Below the pieces are notes generated by a model. That model was given only the letters and a program-made list of their open reading frames with translations, had not been told where the DNA came from and ran no database searches. A stretch of DNA of 21,887 nt. It comes from Oscillospiraceae bacterium (GTDB lineage: Bacteria; Bacillota; Clostridia; Oscillospirales; UBA929). Positions 1 through 7,387 of the stretch are shown piece after piece; position 1 is the first letter of the stretch, and every line of letters starts with the position of its first letter. Made by a program: the position numbers and the translations under genes. The stretch is taken from positions 1-21,887 of the forward strand of contig WRLJ01000002.1 in assembly GCA_009777685.1 (NCBI GenBank), given 5' to 3'.

Positions 1-3000
1 CGTCGCCGGTCTTCGGCGGCGTTACCGGATCGACGGGGTCAACCGGGTCGACCGGGGCAACCGGGTCAACGGGATCGACCGGGTCAACGGGGTCAACTGG
101 GTCAGCCTCGGCATAGGCCGCGCCGATTACAGCGCCGGTCGCGTTATACACGACAACCGAGTTGACCGCGTAGTTCTCCGCGCCCTGCGCGCCGAAGATG
201 CCGATGTACTCCATGTACAGGGGATCAAGGCCGTCGATGTCCTCGCCCAGGATGAAGTTCACGGTCAGGGTGACCGTAGAGCCCGGGTCAACCGTCCCGT
301 TGGGGAACTGCGCGGGAACCTGATTGGCCACGAATCCAACCGCCTGCGCGGAGTCGGAGCTGTGAGCGCCGCTGTTGTCGTTGTGGGCGATCGGACGGTC
401 TGTGTCTCCGCCCATGCCCGAGCTGTACCGTACACGGAAGCCGCCGTTGTTTTCCTCATCGGTGGTGATGTTATACTCCACCGTATAGGCTCCGCCGACG
501 TCCAGCTTGGAGGTGTCGATCCACGCGCCGCCGAAGCTGCCGGCGGGCTGGATGTCAATGAGGTCCTCAATCAGATCAAGGGGCGGGTCTACCGGCGTCG
601 GGAATACGATATCCGGCAGACGGTCCGGATCCAGGACGAGATACGCCTTCATGTAGTTCAGCTCTTCCCAGTTGGGGCTGTAGTAGCTGACGTCGAAGTA
701 TCCCCATGAAGTCGTGGCGGCGACGGTCGGCCAGTGGATGTTAAACGGCGCCGGCATGTCGGACATATCGAAGACAAGCGCCCCATACGGCCCGATATCC
801 GGATCGTAGATTTGCGCGGTGGTGGGCGCCCATTCCGGCAGCCACGAGCCGCCGCCGCTGTTGACAATGTGCAGCTGCGTGGTGCTGCCGCTGCTGGAGC
901 CGGGCTGCGCCGCGACTTCCATCACGAGCTTGACGGCCGCCGCGTACACCTCTACCGGTAAGCCGTAGCTGACCAGGTCGCTGGCTGAGTTGGAATATCC
1001 GTCGGTTCCCCAGCCGCGCTGGCGGTGCGTCGAGTCTCCCCCGATCAGGGTGTAGAAGAACGGCAGAGGCCATATCGTCGGGTCCAGCTCGGCCACAGGC
1101 GCGGACATATCGCCGGTGCGCTCCAGAATCAGGATGTCAACATCCGGCCCGTCCTGATGCACATTGAGGGTCGTAGAGGTGGAGCCGTTGCCGATGATGA
1201 ACATCTCGAGGATGTACTCGCCGGCGGGCATATAAAACTCTCTGTCGCCGTCGACCAGCAGGGCGTCCTGCCATCCCGTGGCCGGAAGCGGGTTGTTGGC
1301 CGGGATGACGAACTCCGTGAGTACGTTCTGCTGTGTGTCTCTCAGCACGACTCTCTGCACGGAGGCGGAGGGGTTGATCGCGCCCAGCGTGGCCTTATAG
1401 CCGCCCGCCTGGTCCACGTTCAGCTCATAGCGCACCCATTCGCCGACGCGGGTTTTGGTGATATGCGCTTCCCAGTTGTCTCCGCGCCCGCCCGGCAGGG
1501 TGGCCGGACCGAACATGGCCTCGGTGCGCACGGCGCCGGGGCCGCCCTCGGCGTAGGGCGAGTTCTGCGAATAGGGGAATTTGGTGAAGTGCGCGGTATA
1601 CATGAGCTTGTTGTCCAGACCCGGCTCCACGTACCACGGCTCTTCTTCCTCCATCCAGTTGACCAGGCCGATCGTGTACGGCGCGTTGGCCGGGATGTCA
1701 TGGATATAGACCCAGGGGCAAGGGAGCTTGCCGAGAGCGGTCGCCTTGAAAGCGTCAAATCCGGCCGCCAGCTTGGCCAGTACCGCGTCGATGGCCTGCT
1801 GTGTCGCCAGCCTGAACTCAAAGGTGTAGACCGCTTCGTCCAAAACGGCTTGCAGGATCGCCTTGGAACCGACGTCGTGCTGGTTTTCCCACTGGCCTTC
1901 GGTGGCCACCGCCAGCGCGTCCGTAACCGTGGTGACCAGCGCTCCCAGCGCCGACTTGTCGGCCAGCGGCTCGAGGGCGTAATACGCGGCATACAGGTTC
2001 ATATACGCGGCGTGGACCTTGTCCGCCGAATCATCGGCCGTGATGGTTTTCGCGTCTCCGATGGCCGTCAGGAAGGCTTCCCAGCTGCCCAGCGAGATGT
2101 CGGTGTCCCGCACCGCTTCCATCCCGGGGATCAGGCTTGACAGGTCTTCGTAGTCGGCCGTCTTTTTCAGCGTGATGCTGTCGATCAGCGCGTCGGGAGC
2201 GCTGCCTGTGCCCACGCGGTAAACATTGACGGTCAGGGTGCCTCCGTTGACGCTCAGGATGGAATACTCGCTCGCTGTGGCGTCGGCGCCGATCTCACCG
2301 GTGATGTAGGCGGCCCACGGCCGCTCCGCGGGAGCATACTTGGGCCAGTCCGCCGGAGAGCCCAGACTGATAAACTGTATGCCTTCCGGCGCGATATAGG
2401 CGCCCGGAGGGCTCTCCTGGAAGATGTTCAGCTCATCAATGTCCAGAACGGACGGGTACTGGTACTTCGCGATTTCCCAGCCCACATCGCCTGCGGCGCT
2501 GATAAACTGGGCGCGGCCATAGTTATGGTCATGTCCGCTGATCATCATGTCAATCCCGTGCTTCTCCAGCAGAGGGGTAAGGCCGTCTCTCATCGTGCCC
2601 AGGCCGAGAGAATGTCCCGAGCCGATTCCGAACGGATCGAAGTGGGTCACGACGATTTTCCATACCGCGTCGGGATGGGAGGCGACGGCCTCCGTCAGGA
2701 AATCGTCATGGATGGCGAGGTTCTCGGGGCTGTTGCTGTTGGGGCGGAGGTTGCTGTTTAAGGATATGTACAGCACATCGCCGTAGCTGACATAATAGTT
2801 GCCGCCGCCGCGCAGGAAGTCGCTGTCGCTTCTGGGATGGGAAATCTCCCAGTCCTCAGGCTCAACATTCGCCTCGGGTACCGGCAGCCATGTGTGGTTG
2901 GCCCAGTTGTAGACCAGCGGCAGCAGGGCGAGGGGATTTTCGTTGTCTCCGCCGTCCACGCCCGAGCCGTAGGTAATCGCTCTTTGGCTTTGCGTGTCGT

Positions 3001-4798
3001 GGTTGCCCACGGTGGTCATCATCGGAATGCTTCTCAGATCAACGGGGGCGAGAGCGTTCACCATTTCGACATAGTCGTTGGCGTATCCCGTATTGTCGCC
3101 CGCGTTCAGGATAAAGGCCGCGCCGCCCACGGAATTGGCATTGGCCAGCGCTCTTGTGATCGCGTACTGCCATCTCGCGGCCATCGAGAGGCTGCTGCTG
3201 AGCTGCGGGTCGGCAATGGCGATGATGTTGTGGCCGTTGGCGGGGTCGTATGTTTTGAAGGTGTAGGGGGAGCTCCAATGCTCCGCGGTCCCGTCGCCCA
3301 CGCGGTAGGCGTACTCGACGCCCAGCGTAAGCCCGGTTGCCTCGACACGGTTGGAGTCAAAGCCGTACGCGGCGTATTCCTGCGCGCCGGTAAACTCCTT
3401 GATGATCTTGCTCTCGTCCAGCGGCCAGTTTTTGCCGCCGCTGAGCAGGTCGGAAGCGAGCGCGAGCTGGAGAACCGCGGCCTCGGCCTCGTTCTCGGGG
3501 GTAAACCAGGCAAAGTTGACTTCCGTTTCGTCCCGCCCGGGGGCAAGGGTGATGAAGGTGTTGAACACGATCGGATCGAGAACGGTGAATTCAATGTCCG
3601 CAATGATATCGAACTCTTTCTCGAGGTCAATGCCGTTTACGCCGGAGCGGGCGGAGGCGCCCCGGTTTCCGGCGATGGTCGTGTAGTTGTCCTCGGCCAG
3701 CATGTCGCCCGTGTCGCCCTTGTTGATGCCAAACAGGACATACAGCTCGGTGGCGTAGGTATCCGTCTCCGCATCGTAGACGACGGACTGCGGAACCTGA
3801 ATATCCACGGTCGTAGCGCCGGACTCGCCGGTGGTGAACGAGGACGATACCGCGACCTTTCCGCCAACAATGTTATCGGTGGTGGCAAAGGTGAAATCGC
3901 TGACTTCCTCGGGTGTGCCGTACAAGTCCGACCAAACCAGAAGCCGTCTGCCGGAATTGTGGGGAGCGCGGAAGTGGAAGAACATCGTTCCGCCTCTGGT
4001 GGGGAGGTTTTCTTCGTCGAATTTGAACTTGCTCAGCTTCATTACATGCCCGCTGCCGGAGTTTCCTTCCGGGCCGACAAAGCTCACGTTGCCGTCGGCG
4101 GGGAAGACGTCCCAGCTCAGGCCGCCGTCTTTCACGCACAGGCACTCTCCGCTGGGGTCAACCTCGAAAATTTCGATGTTGCTGTAGAGCAGTACGCCGT
4201 CTGTGCCGCTGTCGTTTATGATCCCTACGACCATTAAGCCGTGTCCGGTATCCACCGCGGCCGCTTCCTCAGCGTCATGCGTGAACTCAAAGCTGAAGAG
4301 ATTGCCGCTGACGGGTGTTGCGGTTGCCACAGCGGTTGCGCCGTTTAAGCGGAAGCCTAAGGTCGCCGCCGTATTTCCGTACTCGTCTGTTGCGTTTACG
4401 GTCAGTCTGTAGGTTTTGCCGTCTTCGGGTGCAAAGCCCGCCTCAGACGGATTTGCCGAGCCGGTTCCCTGTCCGATGATTTGCAGCCGCTCACCGCCGC
4501 CGCCGGCTTGGTGACGGATTATGCCGCCTTCAAGAACACTCAGTCCCTGAGGAGGTGTGCGGGAGCTGCTGAGGTTAAGACCGATTGTCTCCCCATCGGC
4601 ATTTTGGAGATACTGCCTTGTACTGCCGGTTTGATGCGCTTCAATGACCGAAGCGCCGACCAACTCCGGCGCCCATACGGGGGTATGTACAGGACAATAG
4701 TCCTCCTCACCCGTATCCGCCGAAGCGACCAGAATCGTGACCATCCCGGTCAGCATGACCAGGGCCATCAGGAACGATAGAATTCTGCGCGTTTTCAT
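1..4798 (-). CDS. Large secreted calcineurin-like phosphoesterase, 3' end outside window
   Basis: One open frame runs without a stop from the ATG at 4798 to the left edge (1599 residues seen). Residues 1-27 are a signal peptide (MKTRRILSFLMALVMLTGM, then VASAD). Residues 28-400 are beta-rich with no family I can name. Residues 408-518 resemble the fibronectin-like domain that precedes purple-acid-phosphatase-type enzymes. Residues 525-765 are a metallophosphoesterase domain with the metal-binding series D530-P-Q, G567-D-N, G598-N-H-D, H719 and G755-H-D-H. Residues 880-1020 are helical repeats, perhaps FIVAR-like. Residues 1110-1230 resemble a CBM6-type carbohydrate-binding module (GEWVRYELNV). 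Residues 1566-1592 are a DPV-repeat linker, followed by PPKTGD at 1594-1599. The likely role is hydrolysis of extracellular phosphoesters or nucleotides by a wall-anchored enzyme; the substrate is unknown. The ribosome binding site AAAAGGAGA lies at 4807-4815 on the minus strand. The divergent AraC gene may regulate it. Confidence 0.88.
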   Translation of the reverse strand, partial: MKTRRILSFLMALVMLTGMVTILVASADTGEEDYCPVHTPVWAPELVGASVIEAHQTGSTRQYLQNADGETIGLNLSSSRTPPQGLSVLEGGIIRHQAGGGGERLQIIGQGTGSANPSEAGFAPEDGKTYRLTVNATDEYGNTAATLGFRLNGATAVATATPVSGNLFSFEFTHDAEEAAAVDTGHGLMVVGIINDSGTDGVLLYSNIEIFEVDPSGECLCVKDGGLSWDVFPADGNVSFVGPEGNSGSGHVMKLSKFKFDEENLPTRGGTMFFHFRAPHNSGRRLLVWSDLYGTPEEVSDFTFATTDNIVGGKVAVSSSFTTGESGATTVDIQVPQSVVYDAETDTYATELYVLFGINKGDTGDMLAEDNYTTIAGNRGASARSGVNGIDLEKEFDIIADIEFTVLDPIVFNTFITLAPGRDETEVNFAWFTPENEAEAAVLQLALASDLLSGGKNWPLDESKIIKEFTGAQEYAAYGFDSNRVEATGLTLGVEYAYRVGDGTAEHWSSPYTFKTYDPANGHNIIAIADPQLSSSLSMAARWQYAITRALANANSVGGAAFILNAGDNTGYANDYVEMVNALAPVDLRSIPMMTTVGNHDTQSQRAITYGSGVDGGDNENPLALLPLVYNWANHTWLPVPEANVEPEDWEISHPRSDSDFLRGGGNYYVSYGDVLYISLNSNLRPNSNSPENLAIHDDFLTEAVASHPDAVWKIVVTHFDPFGIGSGHSLGLGTMRDGLTPLLEKHGIDMMISGHDHNYGRAQFISAAGDVGWEIAKYQYPSVLDIDELNIFQESPPGAYIAPEGIQFISLGSPADWPKYAPAERPWAAYITGEIGADATASEYSILSVNGGTLTVNVYRVGTGSAPDALIDSITLKKTADYEDLSSLIPGMEAVRDTDISLGSWEAFLTAIGDAKTITADDSADKVHAAYMNLYAAYYALEPLADKSALGALVTTVTDALAVATEGQWENQHDVGSKAILQAVLDEAVYTFEFRLATQQAIDAVLAKLAAGFDAFKATALGKLPCPWVYIHDIPANAPYTIGLVNWMEEEEPWYVEPGLDNKLMYTAHFTKFPYSQNSPYAEGGPGAVRTEAMFGPATLPGGRGDNWEAHITKTRVGEWVRYELNVDQAGGYKATLGAINPSASVQRVVLRDTQQNVLTEFVIPANNPLPATGWQDALLVDGDREFYMPAGEYILEMFIIGNGSTSTTLNVHQDGPDVDILILERTGDMSAPVAELDPTIWPLPFFYTLIGGDSTHRQRGWGTDGYSNSASDLVSYGLPVEVYAAAVKLVMEVAAQPGSSSGSTTQLHIVNSGGGSWLPEWAPTTAQIYDPDIGPYGALVFDMSDMPAPFNIHWPTVAATTSWGYFDVSYYSPNWEELNYMKAYLVLDPDRLPDIVFPTPVDPPLDLIEDLIDIQPAGSFGGAWIDTSKLDVGGAYTVEYNITTDEENNGGFRVRYSSGMGGDTDRPIAHNDNSGAHSSDSAQAVGFVANQVPAQFPNGTVDPGSTVTLTVNFILGEDIDGLDPLYMEYIGIFGAQGAENYAVNSVVVYNATGAVIGAAYAEADPVDPVDPVDPVDPVAPVDPVDPVDPVTPPKTGD
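23..103 (-). repeat. DPV triplet repeat, nine units
   Basis: Read on the minus strand, these 81 bases encode nine tripeptides: five DPV, one APV, then three DPV (residues 1566-1592 of the phosphoesterase). The codons vary at third positions, so selection on the protein rather than recent duplication maintains the repeat. It looks like an extended Pro-rich wall-spanning linker just before the sorting-like motif. Confidence 0.9.
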
Positions 4799-4806
4799 AT
4801 TTGCAG

Positions 4807-4815
4807 TCTCCTTTT
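4807..4815 (-). promoter_or_regulatory. Ribosome binding site of the phosphoesterase gene
   Basis: On the minus strand the sequence AAAAGGAGA ends eight bases before the ATG at 4798. It supports this start, which also yields a clean signal peptide. Confidence 0.7.
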
Positions 4816-4874
4816 CGCGGCCGCCGGTTCCGGCCGCCGCCGTTATTATCCTTAAATCATAACAGGAATACAAA

Positions 4875-4880
4875 ATTATA
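4875..4880 (-). promoter_or_regulatory. Possible -10 box for the phosphoesterase gene
   Basis: The minus strand reads TATAAT here, in an AT-rich island unlike the surrounding GC-rich coding DNA. No good -35 element lies 16-18 bases upstream (ATACTG is the best), which would fit a promoter that needs an activator such as the adjacent AraC protein. Confidence 0.35.
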
Positions 4881-4927
4881 GATATAGATATCTTGACCAG
4901 TATATACACAATTTTGACATCTCTGGC

Positions 4928-4956
4928 TTGACAGCCCGTGAAAAATGACGTATTGT
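4928..4956 (+). promoter_or_regulatory. Sigma-A promoter of the araC-family gene
   Basis: A perfect -35 TTGACA at 4928-4933 is followed, after exactly 17 bases, by TATTGT at 4951-4956 (four of six consensus). It lies about 30 bases before the start codon at 4988. Confidence 0.6.
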
Positions 4957-4987
4957 AGAAGCGAGAACGCGCAAAGGAGGCGGCGGT

Positions 4988-5881
4988 ATGAAGGATAGAG
5001 AGCTTGAGCGGCATGAAATGCCGCCGCACCGTTTTAACGGGCGGCGTTTTTCGGTGAGCCGCGCGGACATGTCTCCGGGCGGCGGAGGGGCGCGGCACCT
5101 CCACGAGGAAATTGAGTTTTTCTATGTAGAGCCATATCCCGGCGGGGACGGCCGGATGAGGCTGTTCGTGGAGAACGAGACGTTCACGCTCCGCGGGGGC
5201 GAGGCGGTGCTGATCCCGCCCAACCTCTCCCACTGGGCGGAGCCGGCCGGCGACTCGCCGTGCGCTTGCGGCGCGGTGTGCTTTCACCCGCTGCTGTTTT
5301 CCGGAAAGGGCTATCGCCGGTTTGTGCATCCCCTGATGTTCGACGGCCGGGCCTACGTGCTGAAGCTGAGCGGGGAGACGGAGTGGCAGAAGGACGCGCT
5401 CGGCGTCCTGGCCCGGCTGGCGCGGTTTCACGACAGGCCGGATGTTGAGCTGTGGGAGCTGGAGTTCCACGGGCTGATCTTTATTCTGTGGAGCACGGTT
5501 TTTGAAAACGCTTATGCCGGTACGGCGGCGATCCACACCTACCAGAATCTATATAAAAAGCTGATCGGGCCGATCGACTATATGCACGGCCACTATCAGG
5601 AGAGCATGACCGATGCCGTCCTGGCGGAAAAAGGGAACATGGCCGTCGGCACCTTTTGCCGGTATTTCAAGAAGCTGATGGGCGTAACCCCGTTCCAATA
5701 CTTAAACGAGTACAGAATCCTGCAAAGCCGCGCGCTTCTGGTCAACGCCAACCGGAAGATATCCGAGGTCGCGTCCCTGTGCGGCTATAACAATGTCAGC
5801 CATTTCAACCGGGAGTTCCTGAAATACATGGGCTGCACCCCGTCGGCGTACAGACGCCACGAAACGCGCCCCCGCGCGTAG
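4988..5881 (+). CDS. AraC-family transcriptional regulator with cupin sensor domain
   Basis: This 297-residue protein has the usual AraC layout. Residues about 8-115 form a cupin-type ligand pocket (RHLHEEIEFFYV, then a GGEAVLIPPNLSHW loop). Residues about 184-292 carry two helix-turn-helix motifs. The first has the signature FCRYFKKLMGVTPFQYLNEY, and the second has ISEVASLCGYNNVSHFNREF followed by GCTPSAYRR. Such proteins usually sense sugars or other small molecules and activate nearby genes. The start is fixed by AAAGGAGG at 4973-4980. It is divergent from the secreted phosphoesterase with a 189-base shared control region, so regulation of that gene is a reasonable inference. The ligand cannot be told from sequence. 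Confidence 0.9.
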   Translation: MKDRELERHEMPPHRFNGRRFSVSRADMSPGGGGARHLHEEIEFFYVEPYPGGDGRMRLFVENETFTLRGGEAVLIPPNLSHWAEPAGDSPCACGAVCFHPLLFSGKGYRRFVHPLMFDGRAYVLKLSGETEWQKDALGVLARLARFHDRPDVELWELEFHGLIFILWSTVFENAYAGTAAIHTYQNLYKKLIGPIDYMHGHYQESMTDAVLAEKGNMAVGTFCRYFKKLMGVTPFQYLNEYRILQSRALLVNANRKISEVASLCGYNNVSHFNREFLKYMGCTPSAYRRHETRPRA

Positions 5882-5904
5882 TGCCGCCCCGCCCGCGTCA
5901 GCTT

Positions 5905-5952
5905 CCGGCAGTCCGGCCAAAAAAACTATTTTTTCCATGTCCTTCCTGCCGG
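5905..5952. other. Nested inverted repeat downstream of araC
   Basis: An outer perfect 7-base stem (CCGGCAG at 5905-5911 with CTGCCGG at 5946-5952) encloses an A7 run (5919-5925) and a T6 run (5929-5934) that can also pair. It follows the araC stop by about 25 bases and may serve as a weak terminator. The rest of the 240-base gap up to the spore protein gene shows nothing I recognise. Confidence 0.35.
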
Positions 5953-6121
5953 CGCTGATGACACGCGCCGGTGGGTTTCCCTGCCCGCCGGCCCAAAATC
6001 CGCATTCGTTTCCCAAATCTCTCACGGGTAATCCGCGGATGGCGGCACACAATATGCTTGCGCCGGACATGAGACGGCGCTGACACATGGACCAACGAAT
6101 TGTCAGGAGTGAAACAATACA

Positions 6122-6310
6122 ATGGCCAACAGATACGTTGTCCCGGAAGCCAAGGAAGCGATGAATCGCTTTAAGATGGAGGCCGCCACCGATGTGGGCG
6201 TCACCCTCAAGCATGGCTACAACGGCGACCTGACCTCACGCCAGGCCGGTTCTATCGGCGGGCAGATGGTTAAGAAAATGATCGAAGCCTACGAGCGCGG
6301 CTCGAAATAA
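6122..6310 (+). CDS. Small acid-soluble spore protein, alpha/beta type
   Basis: This 62-residue protein matches the alpha/beta SASP family over its whole length. The diagnostic core is GYNGDLTSRQAGSIGGQMVK, preceded by a helix containing EAMNRFKMEAATDVGV (the region where the germination protease GPR cuts) and followed by KMIEAYE. In the family these proteins coat DNA in the forespore, protect it from UV and are degraded on germination. AGGAG at 6105-6109 lies twelve bases before the ATG. Expression in the forespore under sigma-G is expected from the family, but I could not find a convincing sigma-G promoter in the upstream gap. The gene appears monocistronic, ending at a strong terminator about 120 bases downstream. 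Confidence 0.93.
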   Translation: MANRYVVPEAKEAMNRFKMEAATDVGVTLKHGYNGDLTSRQAGSIGGQMVKKMIEAYERGSK

Positions 6311-6429
6311 CCCAAAGGCGACGGCATTGGCGCGGCACAGCCGCGTGACGTAAACCCCTCCGTCAAGCTGTGAGAAAAGACGGCGGCGATGGTTCATCGA
6401 AAGGCCGGCTGATGTTCTCCCGCTCCGGC

Positions 6430-6508
6430 GGACAGGGCTCCCGGCGGGAATGCGGGTACCCAAGCGGTATCCGCGCCCGCCGGGAGGGTTTGGGTCCATT
6501 TTCTTTTT
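6430..6508 (+). terminator. Rho-independent terminator after the spore protein gene
   Basis: An 11-base perfect GC stem (6438-6448 with 6476-6486) carries an inner 8-base stem (GCGGGTAC with GTATCCGC, one G-U pair). A further outer GGAC/GTCC stem (6430-6433 with 6494-6497) can close it. ATTTTCTTTTT follows directly. It separates the spore gene from the hydrogenase promoter. Confidence 0.75.
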
Positions 6509-6535
6509 GACAAGGGACCGGGGATATGATATGAT
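6507..6535 (+). promoter_or_regulatory. Sigma-A promoter of the hydrogenase operon
   Basis: A perfect -35 TTGACA (6507-6512), a 17-base spacer and TATGAT (6530-6535, five of six consensus) form the best promoter in the window. Transcription should start near 6542. The direct repeats ATGCCGG at 6534-6540 and 6543-6549 overlap the predicted start point and could be an operator. Confidence 0.75.
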
Positions 6536-6601
6536 GCCGGGTATGCCGGATGGGATATAGTATGCGCGGCTGAACAATACATAATGACGGGGTGCGATGC
6601 G

Positions 6602-6946
6602 TTGAAACTGAAAAATATCATGGAGATTTTGGAGGCCGATTCCCTGACCGGGCATGATTTGCTGGACGCGGAGGTGCATTCCGCCTGCGGCTCGGATTTA
6701 ATGAGCGACGTTCTGGCCTTCGTCAAGGAACAGGGGATGCTGCTGACCGGCCTGTGCAATCCGCAGGTCGTGCGCACCGCGGAGATGATGGACATGCGCT
6801 GCGTCGTGTTCGTGCGCGGCAAAACCCCCGGCGCGGACATCGTAGACCTGGCCAGCGACGGCGGCATCGCCGTGCTGACCACACCCTTCCGTATGTACGA
6901 GGCGTGCGGTCGCCTGTACGCGGCGGGCTTGAGCCAAGAGGACTGA
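6602..6946 (+). CDS. DRTGG-domain protein, first gene of the hydrogenase operon
   Basis: This is a single-domain protein of about 114 residues resembling the DRTGG family (PF07085), which occurs as a regulatory domain in phosphotransacetylase and CBS proteins and as stand-alone genes in hydrogenase clusters. Visible family features are the N-terminal MKLKNIMEILEA, then AEVHSACGSDLMSDVLAFV and a Rossmann-like alternation ending RMYEACGRLYAAG. An in-frame ATG at 6584 has no ribosome binding site. I prefer the TTG at 6602, which follows GGGGTG at 6589-6594 and gives the N-terminus usual for the family and like its paralogue at 8672. Its role is unknown; the context suggests ligand sensing or scaffolding in redox control. 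Confidence 0.75.
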   Translation: MKLKNIMEILEADSLTGHDLLDAEVHSACGSDLMSDVLAFVKEQGMLLTGLCNPQVVRTAEMMDMRCVVFVRGKTPGADIVDLASDGGIAVLTTPFRMYEACGRLYAAGLSQED

Positions 6947-6949
6947 CCG

Positions 6950-7387
6950 ATGGAACCGCTCACTCTCCGCTATACGGTCGACGGCGACAGCTTTACCACC
7001 GCCGGCGAAGCCTCCACGGACATGAAGCGCTCCCTCAAGCGCATCGGCGCGGACGCGGACCTGATCCGCCGCGCCTCCATTTGCATGTATGAGGGCGAGA
7101 TCAATATGGTCATCCACGGCGGCGGCGGCCAGGCCTCCGTGACCTTCGACGGCCAAAAAATGGAAATTGTCCTGACGGACCGCGGAAAGGGCATCCCGGA
7201 CATCGAGGCCGCCATGCGCGAGGGCTTTTCCACCGCCACGCAGGAGGTGCGCGACCTGGGCTTCGGCGCGGGGATGGGCCTTCCGAATATGAAACGCTAC
7301 GCCGACGAGATGGTTGTGGAAAGCAAGGTCGGCGCCGGTACGACCGTGAGGATGGTTTTGTATGATGACCCACAGCGTAACGCTTGA
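6950..7387 (+). CDS. RsbT/RsbW-like serine kinase or anti-sigma ATPase
   Basis: This 145-residue protein is a lone GHKL ATPase domain. The N-box reads ICMYEGEINMVIHG, the G1 box DRGKGIPD, and the G2 box GFGAGMGLPNMKRYAD, followed by GAGTTVRMV. This is the pattern of anti-sigma/serine kinases such as RsbT and RsbW, not of full histidine kinases, since no phosphoacceptor helix is present. It starts three bases after the DRTGG gene, and its 3' end overlaps the sensory hydrogenase gene by 26 bases, so translation is probably coupled. I infer that it phosphorylates, or binds in an ATP-dependent way, a partner encoded in this operon; no such partner is proven here. Confidence 0.82.
   Translation: MEPLTLRYTVDGDSFTTAGEASTDMKRSLKRIGADADLIRRASICMYEGEINMVIHGGGGQASVTFDGQKMEIVLTDRGKGIPDIEAAMREGFSTATQEVRDLGFGAGMGLPNMKRYADEMVVESKVGAGTTVRMVLYDDPQRNA

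Noticed and set aside
28..112. CRISPR or tandem DNA repeat from the repeated GGGTCAACC-like units
   Set aside because: The units are nine-base codon triplets for DPV inside a coding frame, without spacers, so this is a protein linker.
1025..2140. A 371-codon plus-strand frame
   Set aside because: It is antisense to the carbohydrate-binding and helical parts of the phosphoesterase. The low-complexity Arg/Gly/Val composition is typical of a shadow.
2837..4237. A 466-codon plus-strand frame opposite the phosphoesterase
   Set aside because: The minus strand encodes a continuous signal-peptide protein with metallophosphoesterase motifs through this stretch. The plus frame has no motif and no ribosome binding site.
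5702..6214. Minus-strand frames spanning the gap between araC and the spore gene
   Set aside because: They overlap both real genes antisense, lack a convincing family match and have no ribosome binding site in a sensible place.
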